64,000 nucleotides of DNA, taken from positions 1,112,449 through 1,176,448 of the forward strand of contig JAEVLN010000011.1 in NCBI GenBank assembly GCA_018350325.1, read 5' to 3'. Each line of letters starts with the position of its first letter. Positions within the stretch are counted from its first letter, which is position 1. This DNA is from Globodera rostochiensis (Eukaryota; Nematoda; Chromadorea; Rhabditida; Heteroderidae). Under the pieces are notes generated by a model, which saw only the letters and a program-made list of their open reading frames with translations, did no database searches and was not told the DNA's origin. A program made the position numbers and the translations under genes. This document shows positions 56,595-64,000 of this stretch, piece by piece.

Positions 56595-56940
56595 ACCTAG
56601 AGTGGGGGGGGGGGGAGAGGAAGAATGAATAGTGTAGAAAGGAAGAGATGAACGGAAGGAAGGAGAAGAAAGGGAAGTAAGTGAGGAAGAGAAGGGATGA
56701 AGGAAGGGAGGAAAGGAAGAAAGGATGGGTGAAATGGGAGGGGGGAGGGTGAAAAAGAAATGAACGGAAGGGACGAGAAGAAAGGAGGAACGGAAGGAAT
56801 GGTAAGAAAGGAGGAACAGAAGAGATGAGAAGAAAGGAAGAAAGAAGATTGGAACGGAAGAGATGAGAAGAAAGGAGGAACGGAAGGGATAGAAAGAAAA
56901 GGAGGAAAAGAAGGAAAGAAAGGAGTGAAAGGAGAACAAT
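56595..56940. repeat. Long polypurine tract (GGAAG/AGAAG-rich)
   Basis: About 340 bp almost entirely purine on the plus strand, built from irregular 'gaacggaagggatgagaagaaaggag' units at about 25-60 bp intervals. It begins after a run of twelve or so G. Open minus-strand frames (Ser/Phe/Pro-rich) are products of composition. Confidence 0.85.
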
Positions 56941-56969
56941 CTATTCTTTTCATAACATATCGTACCTTC

Positions 56970-57008
56970 TAGCGGTTGGTGCGCCGTTTGGCGCACCTAA
57001 CCCGCTAG
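56970..57008. other. Strong GC hairpin (ctagcgg...ccgctag)
   Basis: GGTGCGCC-GTTT-GGCGCACC is a perfect 8-bp stem with a 4-base loop, extended by an imperfect outer stem (ctagcggtt / aacccgctag). It separates the polypurine tract from class II family flank sequence. Role unknown. Confidence 0.7.
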
Positions 57009-57169
57009 TTGTATAAAAAATCACTATTATTATTCGATTTTTCTAAATAAAATAACATTGCCTGTAATTATTGAATATTTTTTTTAATTAAAAGAATTTG
57101 GCTTTGAACGATTTGATCTTTCCAAGAAACCATTACAAATATTGGATTAATAAACATTAGCTTTTTATT

Positions 57170-57305
57170 GACAAAAACTAGTTTATCACTAAAATTATTA
57201 ACATTTTCAATAATAAACATTACTTTATATTGACAAAAACTAGTTTATTACTAATATTATTAACATTTTTAATAAATTTAAAGAATTCATAAGGAATTTC
57301 TGACA
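57170..57305 (+). promoter_or_regulatory. Class II upstream flank with a tandemly doubled proximal segment
   Basis: The segment 'ttgacaaaaactagtttat(c/t)actaa(a/t)attattaacattttcaata' occurs twice in a row here (57171-57215 and 57230-57275); other class II copies have it once. It is immediately followed by 'aaagaattcataaggaatttctgaca' and the ATG. Confidence 0.6.
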
Positions 57306-58455
57306 ATGAAAGTTTGGCGATTAATTATTTCCTTAATTTATGCAACGAATTTGATCAAAAATGCTGAATCTGTGAGCGAACCAAAACTAAATAAAACTTT
57401 TGATGAAATCTTTGGAAAAGGTTGGGACGCGGAGGTGCCGGAATTTACAGAAACCAAAGAATGGCATAAAATGAAAACACAGACAACAGAAATTGAGAAT
57501 AAATCAACTGATCAGCCCAATCCAAATGAACAAAGCTTTTCTGATCATTTTGAAAGTTTTGTGAATAGAAAAATAAGGGAAAGATTTGATGAAATGTTTG
57601 ATGAAAATTGGTTGGAAGACGACAAAAAATTTATTGAAGAAGATGAAGCTGATTCAACTGATCAAAATGATTGCATTGATGGACAAAAATGTCAAAAAGT
57701 GAAAGAAAATGGCGACCCTGGCACAAAACTCATAAAAAGACGCAAAAATGATTATTCTGATCAGCAAAAACGTGAAATTGTTGAAGAATTTATTACGAAG
57801 AAAAATGAATATAAGCAAAAAGGGAAATATTCTCAAAAAGAATGGGATCAAAATAATTCTCAAATTTCAAAGAGTGTCGGTGTCGGTTATAACACAATTA
57901 AAAAATGGAAAAAAGAGTTTGGACTAACTCATAAATTGCAATTAGATAAAGAAAAAATGGAAAAACTAAAGCAATATTGTGAAATTAAAAAAAGCAACCC
58001 AAAAATTAAAGATTTAGAAATAGCGGAAAGGCTAAATATTGGAGGAAGCACACTAAGGCAATGGAAAAGGGAACTTAAAAATGTTGTCATAGATGAGAAT
58101 GATTATTCTTCACAAATGGAATTTGCTCAAATAACCCCCAACAAAGTTTATTCTGATAAGCAAAAACGTCAAATTTTAAAACAATTTGATGAAATAAAAA
58201 GCAAATGTAAAAAGGCAAAACTCAAAAACATTTCGATGCTTGAACTCGAGGAAAAAATTGCAAAACGCAAATTTGGCTTTTCTGTCAGCAAGAAAATTTC
58301 TGATGCAACAAAAATTGGAATTTTGAAGGAATATGCCAAAATAAAAGAAAAGAATCCGAAAATACGTGATTTGGACATTGCTGATTTGTTGAAATCTCAA
58401 AAAGCATTATAATAAATGGAAAGCTCAATTTAAAGAAGAAATTAAGAACATTTAA
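57306..58455 (+). pseudogene. Secreted tandem-HTH copy with HTH3 deletion and C-terminal frameshift
   Basis: ATG, signal peptide MKVWRLIISLIYATNLIKNAES, FDEIFGKGW, FDEMFDENW, CIDGQKC and LIKRRKN are intact, as are HTH1 (ISKSVGVGYNTIKKWKK) and HTH2 (IAERLNIGGSTLRQWKR). In the third repeat an in-frame deletion joins LEEKIA directly to KRKFGFSVS, removing the turn and third helix. At about 58393 'gttgaaatctc' lacks one A relative to 'gttgaaaatctc', so HTH4 is truncated and the frame stops at 58412; the original stop is at about 58455. A truncated 368-residue secreted product remains possible. Confidence 0.75.
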
Positions 58456-59677
58456 AAAGGAATCCTTTTATGTATCCATTTTTATCGATTGCCTTTTAGA
58501 ATTTTAAGCTCTTTGAGCCCTTATTTCAACGCGTAAATTGTAACCATTCTGCAGCATAATCGCTGTGAGGAAGGAAGTTTAGTGAAGGTCATCGCTATGC
58601 CGAAAGGGGGGGGGAAGCTTTGTAAGGTGCGCGGCCGGGCCCGGGTTCCGATGCTTGGCACTTGCGCGGGGAGATGGTGCTAAAGCTGCCTATTGCCCGT
58701 TGGGCCAATTGCTTCTCCCTCAACTTCTGCTCTCGGCGTCACCCCTTTCGATTTCATTCCAGCCGTTGCGCTTTTCCAACCCCTAACATTGCACCTCCCA
58801 AAAATTCCTCAACAACTTTAATCTCACAGCCATCAGATATGTGTGAACAGATCAAAGCCCACTCGGGCACAAAATTCTAACAATTTAAGTGGGACGGTAC
58901 AACAACTGGTAGGGACGAGAAGGAACGGGGGTTACCTTCGGGGCGAGCCGCAAAAGATGCTTTCGCTCCTCCCTCATCGAAACTGATTTGGATTTATTCC
59001 TGCATCAAAATTCACAAAAATTTATTAGGCTCCCGGAAAAAGCAACACTTAAAAATGTTTTTATAAATTTTAAAAATAATCTTTTTATATTATTAAATTC
59101 AATGAAAAATTTTAATTGGTAAATCTTATATCTTCCTCCTTATATTAATGAATATTCAAATGAATTTTCAACCCAAAACCACTTTTATAGACTTTCTTAG
59201 GTGCTGCATTTTGAAGATTACATTAATTGATGTTGCCAATTTGTTAAGGAGTGAACAACTGAGCCCATATTGAAAATGGCACTCCAGTATTAAATGTAAA
59301 ATTTAAATTATTTGAATTGGCAAAATTTGTTTATTTAAATTTAAAAGTGGGAATGCCCATGAAGAGAATAAACAGACCGACCCATCAAAAAGTATTTTTA
59401 GTGCAAAATTTGCAAAAACAAAAATTGGTTGCTTTTGTTGATCCTCAATAAGCGAATGGAAAACGGCTGGACAAATCAAAAAAGAGGGCGAAAATCTGAG
59501 TCAAATAATGCAAATTCTCATTTTCCTAGAGAGCGTTCACCAAACTTTGTTTGTTTATTCATAACCATTCACAGTTTTTGGCCACTATTTAAGCCAAGAG
59601 CTTTTTCAAAAGTTTCATTTCAAATTTGCCAATTAAAATAAAATTCCATTTACCTATTTATTATAAAACGCAAAACG
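58456..59677. other. Intergenic region, no supported gene
   Basis: A GC-richer patch at 58600-58990 has open frames but no splice pattern or motif I can defend. The rest is AT-rich. The last 40 bp before 59678 ('ttataaaacgcaaaacg') match the sequence before the paralogous start at 61983, suggesting a shared core promoter or 5' UTR. Confidence 0.45.
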
Positions 59678-61079
59678 ATGACATTGGCACCACTGCTCTT
59701 GTTCACCTTCGCCGGCATTGCATTCATGTTTTTGGTATGTAAAATTTTTTTGCCTGGGCTTCATGAAAGAAAAATTATTTAAATTTGATTTCGTTATTTT
59801 CTATACTCAAATTTCGGCAATCCTTACGAATTGGGGTCCTGACGAAAATGTTTTTTTTTTTTAATTTTTGAATGTTTGTAATTTTAAATGCATGTTTTCT
59901 AGGCTGAAATATGCGTAGATCACGAATCCGAGCTTGGATTTTGCGAATGTCGAACCCCATACCTGTATTCGAACATTTAAATTTCCTTCAATTCACCCCC
60001 GGGGAGAGACGAATGGATCCATTCCCTTCTCCTTTCCAATTGATGCCCATTTCACCTCCTCGCCATTCAATTTGTCCCCGCCCGTGCACAATAGAGAAAG
60101 AACGATCGAGATTCTTGGTCGGAATCTCGGTGTTCTTTCGGTCCAGATTTTTGGAGATTTTCGATCGGTTCTTAAGTCCTTTCTCTAATACACACCCCTT
60201 ACCAGTGTTTTCCCTGTTCCGGTCCCAACGGTTCCGGCAACCTGTTCCGGAACCGGAACCGCTATAATCCGGAACCGCTTTGGAACCGGAACCGTAGAAC
60301 CGTTAGAAAAAATGGAACCGGGAAAACACTGCCTCTTACCACACACATATAAATTATAAGCTGATCGGAGATGGAGACACATTTTGGAGTCACTGAAGGC
60401 AATTGAGCCCAATTTGTAGGGCATGTCCGAGGGCGCTGTGATTTGTGGTCTTGACGGAAACTGCCGAGACTCCCGAACGCCGGCCTCTGATGGGAGCACA
60501 GTGTGCTCCAATTGTAAAAGTTGCACATTCAAAAACTGCTGCAACAAAGTGTACACGAGTGTATACGCCAGATGCAACATTCCGGGATGGCGCGCAAACG
60601 GCTACAAGGGCAATGTGCCCGTGGACATTGGAGTCCCGAGCAAAAAACGCGACGCTGGTATGTCTTTTTGAGTTGCTTATTAATTATAAACAATAGGAGC
60701 ATTATAATTAGAGGTCATTATATTTCAAAATGTCAAAAATCTTTAAGCGCCAAATTTCTTTCATTTTTCTAGCAAAAAATGAAATAAAATTTATTCGACC
60801 CAACGTACGGACACGACGACATTTTGTAAAGTTACTCCTCTCAGATATACACTTTCATTATTAGAAAACAAAAACGCCCACGGGGCCGAATCCCAGAATA
60901 AAACATTTATATATTTTAAAGGCTGTTCGGACAGCAATCGGTGCCCAAGCGGCTATAAATGCGTGGCCTATAAGAAAGGCAACAGCAACGGTTTCTGCTG
61001 GCGCGGACCGCAAGGCGATGCCGGCAATTCTAGTTTCGCTTTGGCCATCCTAATCGCCGGCCTCGTCATACTTCTGTGA
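59678..61079 (+). CDS. Small cysteine-rich secreted or GPI-anchored protein, copy A
   Basis: Three exons with matching phases: 59678-59734, 60420-60657, 60922-61079, giving 150 residues. Exon 1 encodes only the signal peptide (MTLAPLLLFTFAGIAFMFL). Exon 2 carries C-x4-C then CSNCKSCTFKNCCNKVY and CNIPGW; exon 3 carries CSDSNRCPSGYKCVAY and GFCWRGPQGDAGN. The protein ends SSFALAILIAGLVILL with no charged residues after it, typical of a GPI-attachment signal (or a single terminal membrane helix). The Cys spacing suggests a compact disulphide domain but I do not recognise a named family. Its paralogue follows in the same orientation 0.9 kb downstream. Intron 1 holds a hAT-like insertion and a possible alternative exon. 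Confidence 0.85.
59903..59980 (+). other. Possible alternative terminal exon of cysteine-rich gene A
   Basis: Inside intron 1, acceptor 'catgttttctag' is followed in phase 0 by 25 codons and TAA: AEICVDHESELGFCECRTPY then LYSNI. Spliced to exon 1 this would give a signal peptide plus a 25-residue peptide with three cysteines. The paralogous gene has no equivalent. It might equally be a chance frame or a lost exon. Confidence 0.35.
60203..60331. mobile_element. hAT-like MITE, 129 bp, in intron 1 of gene A
   Basis: Ends CAGTGTTTTCCC / GGGAAAACACTG. Flanking 8-mers CCCCTTAC (60195-60202) and CCTCTTAC (60332-60339) differ at one base. The interior is made of 'ggaaccggaaccg' repeats. CAGTG ends and 8-bp duplication fit hAT. 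Confidence 0.85.
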
Positions 61080-61369
61080 TCAGATCGATCGATCAAAAGT
61101 GATTGATGATGCAAATTCTGATCATTTTTTTTATTGTCATTCATTGAATGCCCTTGGATGAACAAAAGTTGTCTGCAAATGCGGGAAGGATAAACTTTGT
61201 GATCAAAAATGTTTTAAAGAAATTTCAATTAACATTCCAATGTTATTATTAGGGCCCGGATTTATTGACGAAAAATCGCCAAAAATCAAAAAATAATGTA
61301 TGCATCACGGAAGAGCAAAAAAATGATCAGAAAAATTAAAAATAAATCAACTTTTCTCGGGCCGATGCT

Positions 61370-61525
61370 TTTGATCAGTTGATTTATTCTCAACTTCTGT
61401 TGTCTGTGTTTCCATTTTATGCCATTCTTTAGTTTTTGTAAATTCCGGCACTTAACATTTTTGATCAAAAGTGATGCTGAAATTAGATTAATCGCCAAAC
61501 TTTTACTGCTTGCAATTTTTATGAA
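61370..61525 (-). pseudogene. Scrap of a secreted tandem-HTH copy
   Basis: Minus strand: class II leader with the start ATG lost (GCAGTAAAAGTTTGG for GCAATGAAAGTTTGG), a shortened signal peptide (LISASLLIKNV), then a deletion to CRNLQKLKNGIKWKHRQQK, which is the EVPEFTETKEWHKMETQ region read out of frame. It ends in 'caactgatcaaaagcatcgg'. Upstream (61525-61650) the class II flank is conserved. Confidence 0.8.
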
Positions 61526-61982
61526 TATTAAATTTATTGAAAATGTTAATAATTTTAGTAATAAACTAGTTTTTGTCAATATAAAGACAATGTTTTTTAT
61601 CCAATGCTTTAATATTGGTTTCCTGAAAAGATCAAATCGCTCAAAGCCCAATTCTAATTAAAATATTAAATAATTACAGGTTTTATTTTATTTAAAAACC
61701 AATAAATAATGTAGCCAATTTTTTAACAATTAATTATTAATAAGCAAACCAATTTTTGCTCCCCCGACTTCCGAGCGCTTTATTATTCATTTTTTCAGCA
61801 TTTATGATTATGACACATTCTTTTACATAAAAAAGATTATAAAGAAAATCAATCTTTGCTTTTTGGGCCCAACCCCCGCCATTTTACAACTGTTTAAATA
61901 CGCACTCTGAACATGGAATTGTACCACAACGGCTTTTATCTTTTATATTTCAATTCCGAAATTATTTATAAAACGCAAAACG

Positions 61983-63155
61983 ATGACATTGGCACTGCCA
62001 ACACTGCTCTTATTCACCGTTGTTGGCATTGCATTCATTCAGTTGTTTATGGTGGGTTTGAGATTTTTTGCCAAAGCTAGATGAAAATTTTTTCTTTAAT
62101 TGGGTGTCAGACCCATCCATCACCAACCCAAATCACCTCCAATTCAAGAAAATTAAGAAAAGGTCGACCTGAAAAGCCCGGAAAAATAAAATGGGTTTTT
62201 TGACAAACTTTTTGATCATAACTTTTCTCAACTTTAACATATCAATTTGAATTAATGTTTATTATAATTGGCACATTTAAATTAAAACTCCTCATTTTCT
62301 GATGCCCACTTTTGTAGGGCTTAACGGACGGCGCGGTTTCCTGTAACCTTGAGGGGGTGTGTAAAGATTCGCCAGAGAACGGTGAGGGCACAGTGTGCTC
62401 CGATTGCAAAAGTTGCACCTTCAAAAACTGTTGCAACAAAGTGTACACGAGTCAATACGCTAAATGCAACATTCCGGGATGGAAAGCAGCAAATTATGTT
62501 GGAAGCGTTCCCGTCGATATCACAGCGCCAAAAAAGCGTGACGCTGGTATGTTTTTGTTAATTATGGGAACTGTTTAATTTAACAGCAATTGATATTTTC
62601 GTATAAATAAAATCTGGGCCAATAAGTGTGTTCAATTATGGCAAATGTAGAGTTGGTGGCCGGGCCGGGACTGGTACTGAAATGTTCAATTTTCCATTTG
62701 GGGAACTGAAATTTCGTTGCCAGTTTTTCAAAATTCCACTAAAACTCCCCTATAGTGGTCCCGGCTTTTACCAATCATTTTTTTCCTTTTTTTTGCCCAT
62801 AAGCGCCGGGTTTTTGACCGGAAATTTTTCCAGTCCCGTCCACAGGTTTTCCCAAATATCCTGGTCCCGGCCAACTCTAGGCAAATGACCAAAAATTATT
62901 TCACTGATTAATCGAATGATTTAAATATATAAAGGGTATATAACATTTACATTTTAGATTTAATGTGCCCGTTGTTCAATTTAACGTAATTTGTCAGGCT
63001 GTTCGGACAGCAATCCGTGCCCAGACGGCAGTAAATGCGTCGCTTATAAGAAAGGCGACAGCCACGGTTTCTGCTGGCGTGGACCGCAAGGCGATGCCGG
63101 CAATTCTAGTTTCGCTTTGGCCATCCTAATCGCCGGCCTCGTCGTACTTCTGTGA
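61983..63155 (+). CDS. Small cysteine-rich secreted or GPI-anchored protein, copy B
   Basis: Three exons: 61983-62051, 62318-62546, 62998-63155, giving 151 residues with the same intron phases as copy A. Signal peptide MTLALPTLLLFTVVGIAFIQ. Exon 2: VSCNLEGVCKDSPENG, VCSDCKSCTFKNCCNKVY and CNIPGW. Exon 3 is almost identical to copy A (CSDSNPCPDGSKCVAY, GFCWRGPQGDAGNSS) and ends in the same hydrophobic tail. Cysteine positions are fully conserved between copies while exon 2 residues between them vary. The 3' flanks of the two genes are also similar ('gatcagatcgatcgatcaaaagtgattgatgatgcaa'), so the duplication is recent. Intron 2 contains a hAT-like MITE absent from copy A. Confidence 0.87.
62648..62879. 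mobile_element. hAT-like MITE, 232 bp, in intron 2 of gene B, TSD GGCAAATG
   Basis: Left end TAGAGTTGGTGGCCGGG, right end complement TAGAGTTGGCCGGG. Direct repeats GGCAAATG at 62640-62647 and 62880-62887. It is the best-preserved member of a family with relics in the innexin intron (664-860) and bcat intron (40334-40520). Confidence 0.92.
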
Positions 63156-63423
63156 TCAGATCGATCGATCAAAAGTGATTGATGATGCAACTGATCATTT
63201 TTTTATTGTCATTCATTGAATGTCCTTGGATGAACAAAAAGTTGTCTGCGAATGCAAAAAGATAAATTTGTAATCAAAAGTGTCTTAAAGCAATTCTAAC
63301 ATTCCAATGTGATTATTAGGGCCAGGATGTATATTGACTAAAACGTGAAATATTAATATTTTTTTGTAAATATTGCATCTTTAAATTTATCCAATTATCA
63401 GAAATTTTAAACAAATTATTGCT

Positions 63424-63600
63424 TCGGAGGTGCCGGAATTTACAGAAAAGAAAGAATGGCATAAAATGGAAACACAGACAACAGAAGTTGAGAATAAATC
63501 AAGATCAGCCCAATCCAAATGAACAAAGCTTTTAAAAAAGAGAAAAGGGAAAACTAAAGCAATATTGTGAAATTAAAAGAAATCATCCAAAGATCAAAAG
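63424..63600 (+). pseudogene. Two joined scraps of a tandem-HTH copy
   Basis: 'ggaggtgccggaatttacagaa...cccaatccaaatgaacaaagctttt' corresponds to the EVPEFTE...NPNEQSF region with a small deletion. It is joined directly to 'aaaagggaaaactaaagcaatattg' from HTH2. Both ends are cut. Confidence 0.85.
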
Positions 63601-64000
63601 TCCCGATTTTCCTTGCAACCTATACCGATATACTCTAATTTTAACTGATTAAATGTTTTTATGCGAGAAGTAATCAAAAATTGAAAAAACAAAAAATAAA
63701 TAAATATAAATTGGAAGCGCAAATAAATAAAATTCACTTAATTCAGTGAACGCTGCTCGTCAGTGGGATGAGCCAAAGCGCGTGTAGAACTAACTACTGC
63801 AAAATGCCGTTTTGATCCGGAAAGATTTTTTTGAAATTATAGTTCCACGAGAGTCTCGAGACAGAGAAAAAAGTCGTAATGTTTATTGATTTGATGCTGC
63901 GCAGGATGCCACCAATTTCTGTAATGAAAAACATGTTTTAAATTAGAATTAATGGCATTCTCATTTTTAGCAACGCTTCATTTACAGAGAAAGAGAAGAT
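63601..64000. other. Right end of window, no gene seen
   Basis: AT-rich. A fragment of the 'cacgagagtctcgag' repeat lies at 63846 (also at 48336 and 56091). Nothing else supported. Confidence 0.45.

Noticed and set aside
56520..56996. Ser/Phe/Pro-rich minus-strand frames of 118-158 codons
   Set aside because: Translation of the complement of a polypurine tract; open because of composition only.
1..64000. tRNA, rRNA or spliced-leader RNA genes
   Set aside because: I looked for cloverleaf-like GC segments and leader-like sequences and found none I could defend by eye.

Overview
The window is nuclear DNA of a nematode. Two conserved nematode housekeeping genes support this: an inx-3-type innexin on the minus strand (393-3748, 12 exons) and a branched-chain amino acid aminotransferase (39329-41385, 7 exons). 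Both have short AT-rich introns, many of 50-80 bp, and TTTCAG/TTTAG-like acceptors. The DNA is AT-rich, interspersed with poly-G/C runs and dense repeats. The dominant gene family, described next, makes a plant-parasitic (cyst-type) nematode plausible, but that is inference; only 'nematode' is well supported.

From about 8.9 kb to 63.6 kb the window is a dispersed cluster of one multicopy, intronless gene family. Intact members encode an N-terminal signal peptide, two acidic FDEI[FY]-x-x-x-W motifs, and then three to five tandem helix-turn-helix-like repeats (about 50-60 residues each, core IA-x-x-L-x-[IV]-x(4)-T[IL]-x-x-WK), often preceded by a KRRK basic patch. Intact or nearly intact copies: 13489-14649(+), 18371-19600(+), 25218-26294(+), 31099-32253(-), 33757-34641(+), 54535-55587(+), and 46811-48178(+), which lacks an ATG. 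Broken copies: 8890-9230, 11226-12388(-), 23277-23516, 49483-50653, 52704-53364, 57306-58455, and scraps near 9.5, 13.35, 24.1, 61.4 and 63.5 kb. Secreted proteins made mostly of DNA-binding-like modules suggest secreted nuclear-acting (effector-like) proteins. The function is unproven, and I do not recognise a named family.

The family shares conserved 5' flanks. A module from these flanks (GGCTTCGAACGATTTGATCTTT) also occurs as an eight-copy array of about 120 bp units at 29.5-30.5 kb. Copies have been shuffled by segmental duplication. One pseudogene carries a piece of the innexin gene in inverted orientation (11906-12313 from 809-1210). The 3' flank of the aminotransferase gene is duplicated upstream of the 54.5 kb copy. 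The 18.4 kb copy sits between about 1 kb inverted-repeat arms (15366-16578 and 20243-21235).

At the right end, two paralogous three-exon genes (59678-61079 and 61983-63155) encode small cysteine-rich proteins with a signal peptide and a GPI-anchor-like tail. A relic of this family lies at 49.2 kb. Six non-autonomous elements with terminal inverted repeats and 8-bp target duplications (hAT-like) can be delimited exactly. Other repeats include an 18-bp minisatellite (17.3-18.1 kb), a 22-bp minisatellite inside a 1793-bp tandem duplication (41.9-45.7 kb), foldback elements, and a dispersed GC palindrome. The stretches 3.75-8.9, 34.7-39.3 (apart from one transposon) and 58.5-59.6 kb hold no gene I can support.
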